A stretch of DNA of 64,000 bases, taken from Curtobacterium sp. MCPF17_052 (GTDB lineage Bacteria > Actinomycetota > Actinomycetes > Actinomycetales > Microbacteriaceae). The translations under genes were made by a program, and so were the position numbers. The notes below the pieces were generated by a model that did no database searches, was not told the DNA's origin, and saw nothing but the letters and a program-made list of their open reading frames with translations. The stretch is from contig NZ_QKSD01000003.1 in the NCBI RefSeq assembly GCF_003234085.1, positions 186,001-250,000 of the forward strand, written 5' to 3'. Below are positions 17,556 to 25,559 of this stretch, piece by piece (the first letter of the stretch is position 1; the number at the start of each line of letters is the position of its first letter).

Positions 17556-18098
17556 TCAGCGACGCCACTTGTCGAGGATGCCGGCCTTCGAACGCTGCTG
17601 CTCGCCCTGCTGCGCGCCCATCACCAGCAGCACACCGGTCAGGACCGGCGTGGCCCACTGCAGGATCTTCTGCTGCCCCTGCGCCGCCTTGAGCGCGTCC
17701 GACGCGTTCGCGTTCGGCTCGGTCGTGCCCGTGGCGCCCTCCCGGGCGTGCTCGGCCATCTTCTTGCCGACCGCAGCCGACCAGAACGTCGTGACCAGGG
17801 CGGCCCCGGTCAGCGCCAGCTTCAGGCCCGTGTTCGTGCGTGCGCCCTGCTGGACACCGAGACGGTCGCGGTTGGCGATGATCAGCCCGATCCCACCGAC
17901 GCCGTGGACCGCGAGCGCCGCGAGCTGCACCGGCGCCCACTTCGCCCACCCGACGGACGACAGGGTGAGGCGCTCGACAGGGTCCTTCGCCCCGGCCGCG
18001 GCACCGTTGAGGCCGATCGCGCCCATGAGCTGACCTCCGAACCAGGCCGCGAGGCCGAGGTCGTGCATGCTGCGGATGACGGTGTTCTTCTCGGACAT
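17556..18098 (-). CDS. hypothetical membrane protein
   Basis: A 180-residue protein with four hydrophobic segments (about residues 14-33, 54-77, 92-110 and 148-163) and a charged C-terminal tail ending SKAGILDKWRR. I do not recognise a family by name; similar small actinobacterial integral membrane proteins are common. It lies downstream of the ECF sigma/membrane-partner operon on the same strand but is separated from it by a strong hairpin terminator, so it is probably transcribed on its own. Confidence 0.68.
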   Translation of the reverse strand: MSEKNTVIRSMHDLGLAAWFGGQLMGAIGLNGAAAGAKDPVERLTLSSVGWAKWAPVQLAALAVHGVGGIGLIIANRDRLGVQQGARTNTGLKLALTGAALVTTFWSAAVGKKMAEHAREGATGTTEPNANASDALKAAQGQQKILQWATPVLTGVLLVMGAQQGEQQRSKAGILDKWRR

Positions 18099-18185
18099 GA
18101 GGTGACTCCCTGGGTCGGTGACGTGGTGCGCGGGACGCTACGCGGACGCAGGATCGGGACGGCCCAGGACCCGCGTGATCTGCGC

Positions 18186-18227
18186 GACGGGCGGGAAGCA
18201 CCCCCCAATGGCTGCTTCCCGCCCGTC
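18186..18227. terminator. strong hairpin after the sigma-factor operon
   Basis: Perfect 15-bp arms GACGGGCGGGAAGCA and TGCTTCCCGCCCGTC with a C-rich 12-base loop. It lies 36 bases beyond the stop of the minus-strand membrane-partner gene. Confidence 0.65.
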
Positions 18228-18262
18228 GTCGCCCTCGCGACCTCGGCCTTCCCCCGGCACCG

Positions 18263-19027
18263 CTACCCCCAGACCTCCTGCTGGATCGCGGGGAGCAGAC
18301 CGTTCGTGGGGAAGTTGGTCTGGCGGATGAGCAACCAGGTCGATCCCTCCGAGTAGAAGGTGAACGTGGTGTCGACCGGGTATACCTCGTCCGCCCGCGT
18401 CATCCGGCACAGCCGACCAGCGCCGCTGTCCGAGCAGGTGTACCCGGTCCGCACGAGGAGGCTCTCGTAGTCCGCGATCGTCTCGGCGGTGTCGGAGCCG
18501 AGGTCGACGCTGAGCCCGCTGACGTCCGCACGCGGGTCCCGCCAGATGCACGAGAGGTCCACGGTCGGCTGGTGGTCTCCGTCACTGCCCGCCTCGCTGC
18601 CGGCAGGGTTCTGGAGCGGCGTCGAACCGAACAGCCGGTCGTACTCGGACGCCGGGACGAGCGCCCGGCAGTCCGTCGGCAGCGTGCCCGCACGCGCCAC
18701 GGGTGTCGGCGTGGGGGTCGGTGTCGGCACGGGGTCCGGCGTCTCCTGGACCGGTGCGGACGCCGGGGTGCTGGGCATCGCCGGTTCGGAAGGGCTCGGG
18801 GCAGGAGCCGGTGCCGATGCAGTGAAGGGCTGCGGGATCATCCCGAGGGCCACACCGCCGCTCGTGGCACCGAGGCCGAGCAGGGCGATCACGCCGATGG
18901 CGATGCCGGCACGGCGGCCTCGTCGGTGCGGTGCAGGGCGACGGTCCTCGGCGCGGTCGAGGACGGTCTGCTTCATCGAGACGAGCATCCGCTGCAGGTC
19001 GTCTCCGGTGGGGGGCTCAGTGTTCAT
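18263..19027 (-). CDS. membrane-anchored partner of the ECF sigma factor, extracellular sensor-like
   Basis: A 254-residue single-pass membrane protein: a charged cytoplasmic N-terminus of about 40 residues, one helix (GIAIGVIALLGLGATSGGVAL, about 41-61), a Pro/Thr/Ser linker with PTPTPTPTP, and an extracellular domain with several cysteines. It overlaps the ECF sigma gene by 11 bases, so the two are translated together. The layout is that of an anti-sigma factor, but the zinc-binding HxxxCxxC motif of the classical anti-sigma domain is absent. Its role as regulator is inferred from position and topology. Confidence 0.68.
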   Translation of the reverse strand: MNTEPPTGDDLQRMLVSMKQTVLDRAEDRRPAPHRRGRRAGIAIGVIALLGLGATSGGVALGMIPQPFTASAPAPAPSPSEPAMPSTPASAPVQETPDPVPTPTPTPTPVARAGTLPTDCRALVPASEYDRLFGSTPLQNPAGSEAGSDGDHQPTVDLSCIWRDPRADVSGLSVDLGSDTAETIADYESLLVRTGYTCSDSGAGRLCRMTRADEVYPVDTTFTFYSEGSTWLLIRQTNFPTNGLLPAIQQEVWG

Positions 19028-19556
19028 CGTGCATCACCGCCTTCTTCAGTCGTGCGCGCGAGCGGGAGACCCGCTGGGTGACGGCCCCGACGCTGAGGCC
19101 GAGCATCTGCGCAGCCTCCGCGTACGAGTGCCCCTCGAGCAGGCAGAGTTCGCAGATGCGCTGGTCCGTCGGGGCCAGGGTCGCGATCTCGTCGCGGACC
19201 CAGCGCAGGCGTTCGCGGGCCTCGTCGGCGTCGGGCGGCGTCGGCAGGTCCTCGGGGAGCTCGTCAGCGGCCCCCTTCGCGAGGCGCCGGGACTGGTTGC
19301 GTGCGTGGTTCCGGCACACGACCAGCAACCACGGCAGCAGTGCGCTCGTCGCGAGGTCGAGTTCGCCGCCCTTCTGCCAGAGCGTCAGGAACGTGTCCTG
19401 CACGAGCTCCTCGACGTCCTGCCTGCTGCCGGCCAGTGCCCACGCGTACCGGGTCAGTGTCGGCGCGAACCGGTCGAACGCGTCGGCCAACGCCGTCCGT
19501 TCCCCGCTCGCGAGCCGACGAGTCAATGCTGCGTCGGCTTCGGTGTCCTCTTCCAC
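19017..19556 (-). CDS. ECF-type RNA polymerase sigma factor
   Basis: A 179-residue sigma-70 family protein of the ECF type with only two domains. Region 2 is at about 22-85 (FAPTLTRYAWALAGSRQDVEELVQDTFLTLW). Region 4 is at about 118-170, with the HTH SYAEAAQMLGLSVGAVTQRVSRSRARLK. The downstream, overlapping gene encodes a membrane protein that may hold it inactive until a cell-surface signal arrives. No binding sites were identified for it in the window. Confidence 0.88.
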   Translation of the reverse strand: MEEDTEADAALTRRLASGERTALADAFDRFAPTLTRYAWALAGSRQDVEELVQDTFLTLWQKGGELDLATSALLPWLLVVCRNHARNQSRRLAKGAADELPEDLPTPPDADEARERLRWVRDEIATLAPTDQRICELCLLEGHSYAEAAQMLGLSVGAVTQRVSRSRARLKKAVMHDEH

Positions 19557-19909
19557 GGATGCCCCCTCTCACTACAGAAGTGTCGGGTGCGGGGCGATCC
19601 TGACGAGGACTCCACGAATCGGTGTGTCGAGGTCACGGGCTCCCCCGGCGCCGGCGGTGGCTTCGGGCACGACGGCGTCCTCCGCGGAGCAGCCATGCGC
19701 TCGGTCGCCCTCGCTGTCGCATGAGGCGGTGCGTCTCGACGCCGGGCGGTCGGTGTGACGGACGGGAGGCACGGTGTCAGCTGGCACCGTGCCTCCCGTC
19801 CGTCGCTCGTCGCAGACCGTTCCTGGACTGCGGCCGGGGTCCGCCGGGCAGGATCGGCACCGGCGCGGCAGCAGCTGCGCAGCGTTCACCACCCGACAGG
19901 AGCCGCATC
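19557..19909. other. divergent intergenic region, no gene seen
   Basis: The 353 bases between the sigma factor gene and the PRISE reductase gene contain no convincing coding sequence. Its only notable structure is the long palindrome at 19757-19804. Both flanking promoters must lie here, but I cannot place them. Confidence 0.5.
19757..19804. repeat. 48-bp GGAGGC-arm palindrome in a divergent intergenic region
   Basis: Perfect 20-bp arms beginning GACGGACGGGAGGCACGGTG, with an 8-base loop TCAGCTGG. The flanking genes are divergent, so this is not the terminator of either annotated gene. Confidence 0.7.
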
Positions 19910-21013
19910 ATGACCGACGGATCGCCCGCCGCAGGGACACCAGCAGACAGCAGCGACGTGGTCCTCGTCGTCGGAGCCGGTGGTGTCGTCGGGCGCAGCG
20001 TCGTCGAGCACTTCGCCCGCCGTGGTGTCCGCACCCGTGGGGCCAGCCGTCGCGCTCCGCAGGGGCCCGTGTCCGGGTGGGACCACCTGCCGGTCGACCT
20101 GTCCGACGCCGAGGCGGCGGTCGACGGACTGCGCCCGGCTGCCGACACGACGCGTCTCGCGTTCGCCGCGTACGTGGAGCACGCGGACCTCGCCGAGCAG
20201 ATCGCCCCGAACGTCGCCCTCCTCGAGAACACGCTCGACGCCCTCGACCGTCTCGGCGCTCCGCTCCGGCACGTCACCCTCTACCAGGGGATGAAGTACT
20301 ACGGGGCGCACCTCGGGCGCTTCAGGACGCCGGCGAAGGAGGACGACCCGCGCCTGATGGTGCCGAACTTCTACTACGACCAGGAGGACCTGCTCCGCGA
20401 GCGCGCCGCCTCCCGAGGCTTCGCGATGACCGTGCTCCGGCCCGAGGCCGTGATCGGGTACGCGCAGGGCACGCCCATGAACCTGCTCATGGCGATCGGG
20501 ACGTACGTGAGCATGACGAAGGAGCTCGGGCTGCCGCTGCGGTTCCCCGGCGCCCGCACCACGTACGACGGCATCTTCTACCAGATGACGGACGCGGAGC
20601 TCCTCGCACGTGCCACCGACTGGGCCGGCACGACGCCGGCTGCAGCCGGGCAGGCGTTCAACCTCACGAACGGCGACGTGGTGCGGTGGAGCCACCTGTT
20701 CGAACGCCTCGCCGACCACCACGGCCTCGACCTCGCCGAACCCCAGTCGATGGAACTCGCGCAGGTGATGCCCTCTCGAGAGGGCCTGTGGCAGCGGATG
20801 GTCGAACGGCACGGGTTGGTCGCCACCGCGTACGCGGACCTCGTCGACTGGCGGTTCGCGGACATGATCCTGAACTCGACGTGGGACAACGTCTCGTCGC
20901 TGATCAAGATCCGGCAGGCGGGGTTCGCGGAGTGCCACGACTCGGCGGACCGGCTCGTGGAGCTCCTCGACGACCTCGGTCGGCGGCGGATCCTGCCCGT
21001 TCCCGCGAGGTAG
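19910..21013 (+). CDS. PRISE-family (progesterone 5-beta-reductase/iridoid synthase-like) SDR
   Basis: A 367-residue extended short-chain dehydrogenase. The nucleotide motif VGAGGVVGRSV is at about 21-31. The QGMKYYGAHLG block (about 134-144) holds the lysine characteristic of PRISE enzymes, which reduce activated C=C bonds with NADPH. A second conserved tyrosine lies in VPNFYYDQEDLL. ATG start with ACAGGAG upstream. It stands alone and its stop almost touches the convergent LysR gene. Physiological substrate unknown; plant and bacterial relatives accept enones. Confidence 0.8.
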   Translation: MTDGSPAAGTPADSSDVVLVVGAGGVVGRSVVEHFARRGVRTRGASRRAPQGPVSGWDHLPVDLSDAEAAVDGLRPAADTTRLAFAAYVEHADLAEQIAPNVALLENTLDALDRLGAPLRHVTLYQGMKYYGAHLGRFRTPAKEDDPRLMVPNFYYDQEDLLRERAASRGFAMTVLRPEAVIGYAQGTPMNLLMAIGTYVSMTKELGLPLRFPGARTTYDGIFYQMTDAELLARATDWAGTTPAAAGQAFNLTNGDVVRWSHLFERLADHHGLDLAEPQSMELAQVMPSREGLWQRMVERHGLVATAYADLVDWRFADMILNSTWDNVSSLIKIRQAGFAECHDSADRLVELLDDLGRRRILPVPAR

Positions 21014-21021
21014 CGGCCCGC

Positions 21022-21963
21022 CTACCCGAGCGGCTCGACGCCGTAGCCGATGACCACCGCTCGCAGCTCGTCCAGGTAGGCCTGCGCCTGCACGGTCAGG
21101 GGCACCGAGGCGTGGGCGATCCACCCGATCTCGATGCGTTCGTCGACGTCGAGCGGGATGGCGACGATCTCCGGGTCGAGGTCGTCACTGATGAGGCCGG
21201 TCGAGATCGTGTACCCGCCCAGGCCGATCATGAGGTTGAAGATCGTCGCCCGGTCCGAGACGCGGATCTCTCGCTTGCTCGACATCGTCGACAGGATCTC
21301 CTCCGCCAGGTAGAAGGAGTTGTTCGCGCCCTGGTCGAACGTCAGCCGTGGCAGGTCGGCGAGGTCGGCGAGGGTCGCGCGCTCCCGTGACGCGAGCGGA
21401 TTCCGCCGGGCGACGAAGATGTGTGGTTGGGCGACGAAGAGCGGGGTGAACACGACGCCGGCGTCACGCATCAGCTTGCCGAGGACCTGGCGGTTGAAGT
21501 CGTTGCGGTAGAGGATGCCCACCTCGCTGCGCAGCGTGCGGACGTCCTCGATGATGTCCCACGTGCGCGTCTCACGGAGCGAGAACTCGTACTCGTCCGC
21601 CGCCGCCGCCTCGACCATCCGGACGAAGGCCTCCACGGCGAACGAGTAGTGCTGCGCCGACACCCCGAGCAGCCGACGCGACGGTTGCCCGCCGACGTAG
21701 CGCTGCTCGAGGAGGGAGACCTGCTCGACGACCTGTCGTGCGTAGCCGAGGAACTCAACGCCGTCGACGGTGAGCACGACCCCCCGGGCCGAGCGGGTGA
21801 AGAGCGGGCGTCCGATCCGCGTCTCGAGGTCCTTCATCGCCGCGGACAGCGTCGGCTGCGCGACGTAGAGCAAGTCGGCTGCCGCGCTGATCGAGCCCTC
21901 CGTTGCGACCTCAATGAAGTACCGGAGCTGTTGCAGGGTGATGTCGTTCGAGACCCGGGCCAT
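21022..21963 (-). CDS. LysR-family regulator, likely controlling mesXD
   Basis: A 313-residue LysR-type transcription factor. The N-terminal HTH is LQQLRYFIEVATEGSISAAADLLYVAQPTLSAAMKDLE (about 10-47), and the rest is the periplasmic-binding-protein-like effector domain. It is divergent from mesX with only 118 bases between the starts. The classical LysR arrangement suggests it regulates mesX-mesD and itself, perhaps in response to a methionine-pathway metabolite such as homocysteine. That link is inferred from position only. Confidence 0.85.
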   Translation of the reverse strand: MARVSNDITLQQLRYFIEVATEGSISAAADLLYVAQPTLSAAMKDLETRIGRPLFTRSARGVVLTVDGVEFLGYARQVVEQVSLLEQRYVGGQPSRRLLGVSAQHYSFAVEAFVRMVEAAAADEYEFSLRETRTWDIIEDVRTLRSEVGILYRNDFNRQVLGKLMRDAGVVFTPLFVAQPHIFVARRNPLASRERATLADLADLPRLTFDQGANNSFYLAEEILSTMSSKREIRVSDRATIFNLMIGLGGYTISTGLISDDLDPEIVAIPLDVDERIEIGWIAHASVPLTVQAQAYLDELRAVVIGYGVEPLG

Positions 21964-21972
21964 AGGCGCAGG

Positions 21973-21988
21973 CTATACCGGCGCATAG
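21973..21988. promoter_or_regulatory. possible LysR box, CTAT-N8-ATAG
   Basis: Dyad CTATACCGGCGCATAG in the lysR-mesX intergenic region, ten bases upstream of the regulator start. It fits the T-N11-A type of LysR site. Proposed from position and symmetry only. Confidence 0.35.
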
Positions 21989-22081
21989 CGCCTCGGTATT
22001 ACCTGATGACCCGCGCCTGCAGTCATGATCGTGGGACACCTTCCCCGAGCCCCCGGGCACTCGACGTACGGACTGCCGACC

Positions 22082-23074
22082 ATGGCGAACGACCTCACCT
22101 TCAGCATCACCAGGACACGGTTCGACGAGGACTACTCCCCATCGGACAGCTCCCGGCTGACCACGAACTTCGCCAACCTGGCGCGCGGCGAGCACCGCCA
22201 GCAGAACCTCCGCACCGCCCTCGACATGATCGACCGGCGCTGCAACGACCTCGCTGCCTCGGCCGGCTCGGCCGGCTCGGCCGGTGATCGATACCGCGTC
22301 GAGCTCGACATCGTCTCGGCCACGGCGCTCTTCGTCGACCAGGGTTCGTCCGGCGAGTTCCCCCTGCTCGAGATGCTCGACGTCACGATCGTCGATCAGC
22401 ACACCGGCGAGCGCCACCAGGGGATCCTGGGGAACAACTTCTCCTCGTACCTGCGCGACTACGACTTCGCCGTGCTGCTGCCGTCGCTCGACAAGAGCGC
22501 TGGCATCCCTTCGGACTTCGGCGAGCTGCACGGGCAGCTCTTCCAGCGCTTCCTCGAGTCCGATGCCTTCCGGTCGCAGTTCGATGCCGAGCCCGTGGTC
22601 TGCATCAGCGTCTCCACGAGCCAGACCTACCGGCAGACGGAGTACGTCCACCCGGTCCTCGGGGCCGAGTACGACCACGAGCACTCGTCGCTCACCGACG
22701 ACTACTTCGGTCGGATGGGCATGCAGGTTCGGTACTTCATGCCCGCTGGCGGGAAGGCGCCGCTCGCCTTCTACACGCGCGGCGACCTGGTCAACGACTA
22801 CTCGGACCTGCAGCTCATCGGCACGATCAGCACCATGGAGACGTTCCAGAAGATCTACCGACCGGAGATCTACAACGCGAACACGGCCGCGCCGAGCACC
22901 TACCGCCCGAGCCTCGCGCACACGGACTACTCGGTGCCCTCCGTCTCCTACGACCGCGAGGAACGGAGCCGCCTCGCGATCACCCAGGGCCGGTACACCG
23001 AGGAGCACCTCGTCACGCCGCACCGAGCACTCCTCGAGCGTTGGGCCACCCGCGCCGCCGTCCCTTCCCTCTGA
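22082..23074 (+). CDS. mesX: MesX, oxidative partner of methionine synthase MesD (DUF1852)
   Basis: A 330-residue soluble protein of the DUF1852 family. In published work on folate-independent methionine synthases, this protein (MesX) is needed with MesD for methionine synthesis without methyl-folate and in the presence of oxygen. The family blocks SFSITRTRFDEDY-like N-terminus, LGNNFSSYLRDYDFAVLLPSLDKS and GAEYDHEHSSLTDDYFGRMG are present. A small Ala-Gly-Ser repeat (about 60-68) arises from a tandem GGCTCGGCC repeat. ATG at 22082 chosen over an upstream ATG because the family N-terminus begins here. mesD follows after 32 bases. Confidence 0.88.
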   Translation: MANDLTFSITRTRFDEDYSPSDSSRLTTNFANLARGEHRQQNLRTALDMIDRRCNDLAASAGSAGSAGDRYRVELDIVSATALFVDQGSSGEFPLLEMLDVTIVDQHTGERHQGILGNNFSSYLRDYDFAVLLPSLDKSAGIPSDFGELHGQLFQRFLESDAFRSQFDAEPVVCISVSTSQTYRQTEYVHPVLGAEYDHEHSSLTDDYFGRMGMQVRYFMPAGGKAPLAFYTRGDLVNDYSDLQLIGTISTMETFQKIYRPEIYNANTAAPSTYRPSLAHTDYSVPSVSYDREERSRLAITQGRYTEEHLVTPHRALLERWATRAAVPSL

Positions 23075-23106
23075 CCGACACCCCACCCGACAGGAACCAC
23101 CTGCAC

Positions 23107-24156
23107 ATGAGCACCCTCCTGCCCACCGCGATCGTCGGCAGCCTGCCGAAACCCTCGTGGCTCGCCGAGCCCGAGCGACTCTGGTCCCCCTGGCTGCTCG
23201 AGGGGGCAGCACTGACCGAGGGCAAGCAGGACGCACTCCGAGCCGCTGTCCATGAGCAGGAGCGGCACGGCCTCGACATCGTCAGCGACGGCGAGCAGAC
23301 GCGCCAGCACTTCGTCACGACGTTCATCGAGCACCTGGACGGCGTTGACCTCGAGCGCAAGGAGACCGTCCGCATCCGTGACCGGTACGACGCGGCCGTC
23401 CCCACCGTCGTCGGTGCCGTCAGCCGCCGGGCGCCCGTGTTCGTGGACGACGCTCGCTTCCTGCGCGCCCAGACCGACCGCCCGATCAAGTGGGCGCTCC
23501 CCGGCCCGATGACCATGATCGACACGCTCTCTGACCAGCACTACAAGAGCCGCGAGAAGCTGGCGTGGGAGTTCGCCACGATCTTGAACCAAGAAGCCCG
23601 GGAGCTCGAAGCCGCCGGCGTCGACGTCATCCAGTTCGACGAGCCTGCCTTCACCGTCTTCCACGACGAGGTGCAGGACTGGGGCGTGGCCGCACTCGAA
23701 CGCGCCGCCGAGGGCCTCCGCGCGCAGACCGCCGTGCACATCTGTTACGGCTACGGGATCGAAGCCAACAACAACTGGAAGGCGACGCTCGGGGCGGAGT
23801 GGCGGCAGTACGAGCAGTCGTTCCCGCTCCTGCAGCAGTCATCCATCGACATCATCTCGCTCGAGAGCATCCACTCCAAGGTCCCGCTCGAGCTCGTCGA
23901 GCTGATCCGCGGGAAGAAGGTCATGCTCGGGGCCATCGACGTCGCGACCGAGACCGTGGAGACCCCGGAGGAGGTCGCGGAGGTCCTCCGTCGTGCCCTG
24001 GAGTTCGTCGACGCGGACAAGCTCATCCCGAGCTCCAACTGCGGAATGGCTCCCCTGGCGCGGGGTGCCGCGCTGGACAAGCTCGGCGCGCTGGCGGCGG
24101 GGGCGGCCATCGTCCGAGCTGAGCTCGTCGGCACCGCCGTCCCGTCCGAGCGCTAG
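23107..24156 (+). CDS. mesD: MesD, core-MetE folate-independent methionine synthase
   Basis: A 349-residue protein equal to the C-terminal catalytic barrel of cobalamin-independent MetE, without the N-terminal folate domain. The zinc ligands are visible: H211 and C213 in HICYGYG, and C312 in SSNCGMAP. With MesX it transfers a methyl group to homocysteine from a donor other than methyl-folate. ATG at 23107 preceded by ACAGGAACC. A hairpin terminator follows 14 bases after the stop. The 3' part of this gene has been copied at least five times further downstream. Confidence 0.9.
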   Translation: MSTLLPTAIVGSLPKPSWLAEPERLWSPWLLEGAALTEGKQDALRAAVHEQERHGLDIVSDGEQTRQHFVTTFIEHLDGVDLERKETVRIRDRYDAAVPTVVGAVSRRAPVFVDDARFLRAQTDRPIKWALPGPMTMIDTLSDQHYKSREKLAWEFATILNQEARELEAAGVDVIQFDEPAFTVFHDEVQDWGVAALERAAEGLRAQTAVHICYGYGIEANNNWKATLGAEWRQYEQSFPLLQQSSIDIISLESIHSKVPLELVELIRGKKVMLGAIDVATETVETPEEVAEVLRRALEFVDADKLIPSSNCGMAPLARGAALDKLGALAAGAAIVRAELVGTAVPSER

Positions 24157-24170
24157 ACGACACCAGCTGC

Positions 24171-24206
24171 AGGGCGGCTCACCTCCGGAAGGAGGCGAGC
24201 CGCCCT
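24171..24206 (+). terminator. mesD terminator hairpin
   Basis: Arms AGGGCGGCTCACCTCC and GGAGGCGAGCCGCCCT (one mismatch) around a GGAA loop, 14 bases past mesD. The same hairpin, diverged, follows the mesD fragment at 28043-28080. Confidence 0.7.
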
Positions 24207-24357
24207 GTTCGTCGCGTCCGCAAGGTGCTCGGCACTTGATCCGGCCTGGAGGCTCGGCTGCCGTCCGACCGACAGGTCGCCTTGGTACCGGCGTCACTCG
24301 TCTACTGAATGCTGACCGACGGACCGACAGGGCCAGCAGCGTGGAGCACGAAGCTGC

Positions 24358-24672
24358 CTACCGAATTGCTCGATGCGCAGCGGCGACGCTCCAGAACGCT
24401 CCCGCAAGCAGCACGGCGGCGCAGAGGATCACCGCGGACACGTCGTTCGTCCGCCCCGTCACAGCTGCGGCCATCCCGAGCGCGATGACGCCGCCGGCAG
24501 CAACACTGGTGGGCAGCACAGCAGCCTGATGCCCTCGGCGCCAGGTTGCCGCGTCGTGCATCGTCGCTCGCGTCCGAACACCGACGAACGAATTCCGGCC
24601 GATCACACCGCGCGCGGGCAACACGGCGAAGGCGATGGTCAACACCGCAGCAACCATCTCGACGAAAACCAT
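24358..24672 (-). CDS. SdpI-like membrane protein, candidate immunity protein
   Basis: A 104-residue protein with three hydrophobic segments and the SdpI-family signature RGVIGRNSFVGVRTRATM followed by TWRRGH (about 21-47). In Bacillus, SdpI protects the producer from the SdpC peptide toxin. Here it is the last gene of a minus-strand operon whose first genes encode a small exported peptide, a DUF5819 protein and an HTTM/SdpB-like protein, so an immunity role fits well. The start ATG at 24672 has only a weak ribosome site. A longer paralogue is found at 35363. Confidence 0.72.
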   Translation of the reverse strand: MVFVEMVAAVLTIAFAVLPARGVIGRNSFVGVRTRATMHDAATWRRGHQAAVLPTSVAAGGVIALGMAAAVTGRTNDVSAVILCAAVLLAGAFWSVAAAHRAIR

Positions 24673-24725
24673 TTGCTGTCTCACTTTCTCATGGGGGAAG
24701 GAACCAGTACGGAACTGGCGGGACT

Positions 24726-25559
24726 TCACCGCCGCGCCTCCTGCTCGATGAGCGCCGTGGCGATCGTGTCGGCCGCATGGGGAGCCTTGGCGAGCGTGTG
24801 GACCGCGGCGGTGACTCCCGCAGCGTTGGCGATGACCGCTCCTGCCGCCCGCACCTCGCCGTTGATCCAGGTCGATGCCCCTTCTCGCTGCCAGCTCACC
24901 GTACGAGCGGGCCCAGCACCAGGCTCGAGCGCCCAGTCGGCATAGCGACAGAGATCGTCGAACGTGGACCAGACGCCCCCAGCAGCCGCGAACGACGATT
25001 CCCCGAGCACCCACGGCTTGATCGGACGACCGAAGAGCCTCGGCACCACGCGCTCTGACAGAGCAGGCACGAGCGCCGCCGTGCTGACCCCCGCCGGTTC
25101 GAGAACCTGCTGGCGCACGGCGGCGAACCAGTCGCCGTGAACGGCGTCGAGCACGGCGCCGAGGAGCGCGTACCCGAGGTTCGAGTACACGAACCGGCCG
25201 CGGGGTGCGACTGGTACCGCGGCCGCCAGCTCCAGGGGAACGCCGACGGCCTTTCGGTACGGGTCGCGAAACAGGCTGTCGCGGATCGCGGCCGGAAGCC
25301 GCGGCAACCCGGAGGTGTGGTGGACGAGGTCAGCAACGGTCATCTCGGCGTCGGGCACACCGGGGAGGTAGTGCACGACCGGCCGCTCGACCTCGAGGGT
25401 GAGCCAGGCCGTCGTGCCCACGAGTCCTTTCGTGATGCTCCCCCACTCGAGCAGCGAAGCGGTGGCGTACGGCCCGCGGGGCTCACGGAGCGTTTTCCAG
25501 CCATCGCCGGCGCGAAGACTTGCGCGCCAGTGCCCAGAGCTCTCAAGCGGATTCCGCAC
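24726..25559 (-). CDS. serine hydrolase of the beta-lactamase (class C/esterase) family
   Basis: A 277-residue serine hydrolase with the beta-lactamase/penicillin-binding fold. The SxxK motif is in WGSITKGL (about 41-45), the HTSGLP motif of the class C-like esterases is at about 81-86, and the YxN motif is in VYSNLGYALLG. No clear signal peptide is seen, so it may act inside the cell or leave by another route. Its start overlaps the HTTM gene by 17 bases and the SdpI-like gene follows, placing it inside the Sdp-like operon. A role in processing or destroying the peptide is possible but unproved. Confidence 0.78.
   Translation of the reverse strand: MRNPLESSGHWRASLRAGDGWKTLREPRGPYATASLLEWGSITKGLVGTTAWLTLEVERPVVHYLPGVPDAEMTVADLVHHTSGLPRLPAAIRDSLFRDPYRKAVGVPLELAAAVPVAPRGRFVYSNLGYALLGAVLDAVHGDWFAAVRQQVLEPAGVSTAALVPALSERVVPRLFGRPIKPWVLGESSFAAAGGVWSTFDDLCRYADWALEPGAGPARTVSWQREGASTWINGEVRAAGAVIANAAGVTAAVHTLAKAPHAADTIATALIEQEARR

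Noticed and set aside
22257..22283. Short tandem repeat GGCTCGGCC as a regulatory repeat or CRISPR-like array
   Set aside because: Three units inside the mesX coding frame giving an Ala-Gly-Ser loop; no spacers.
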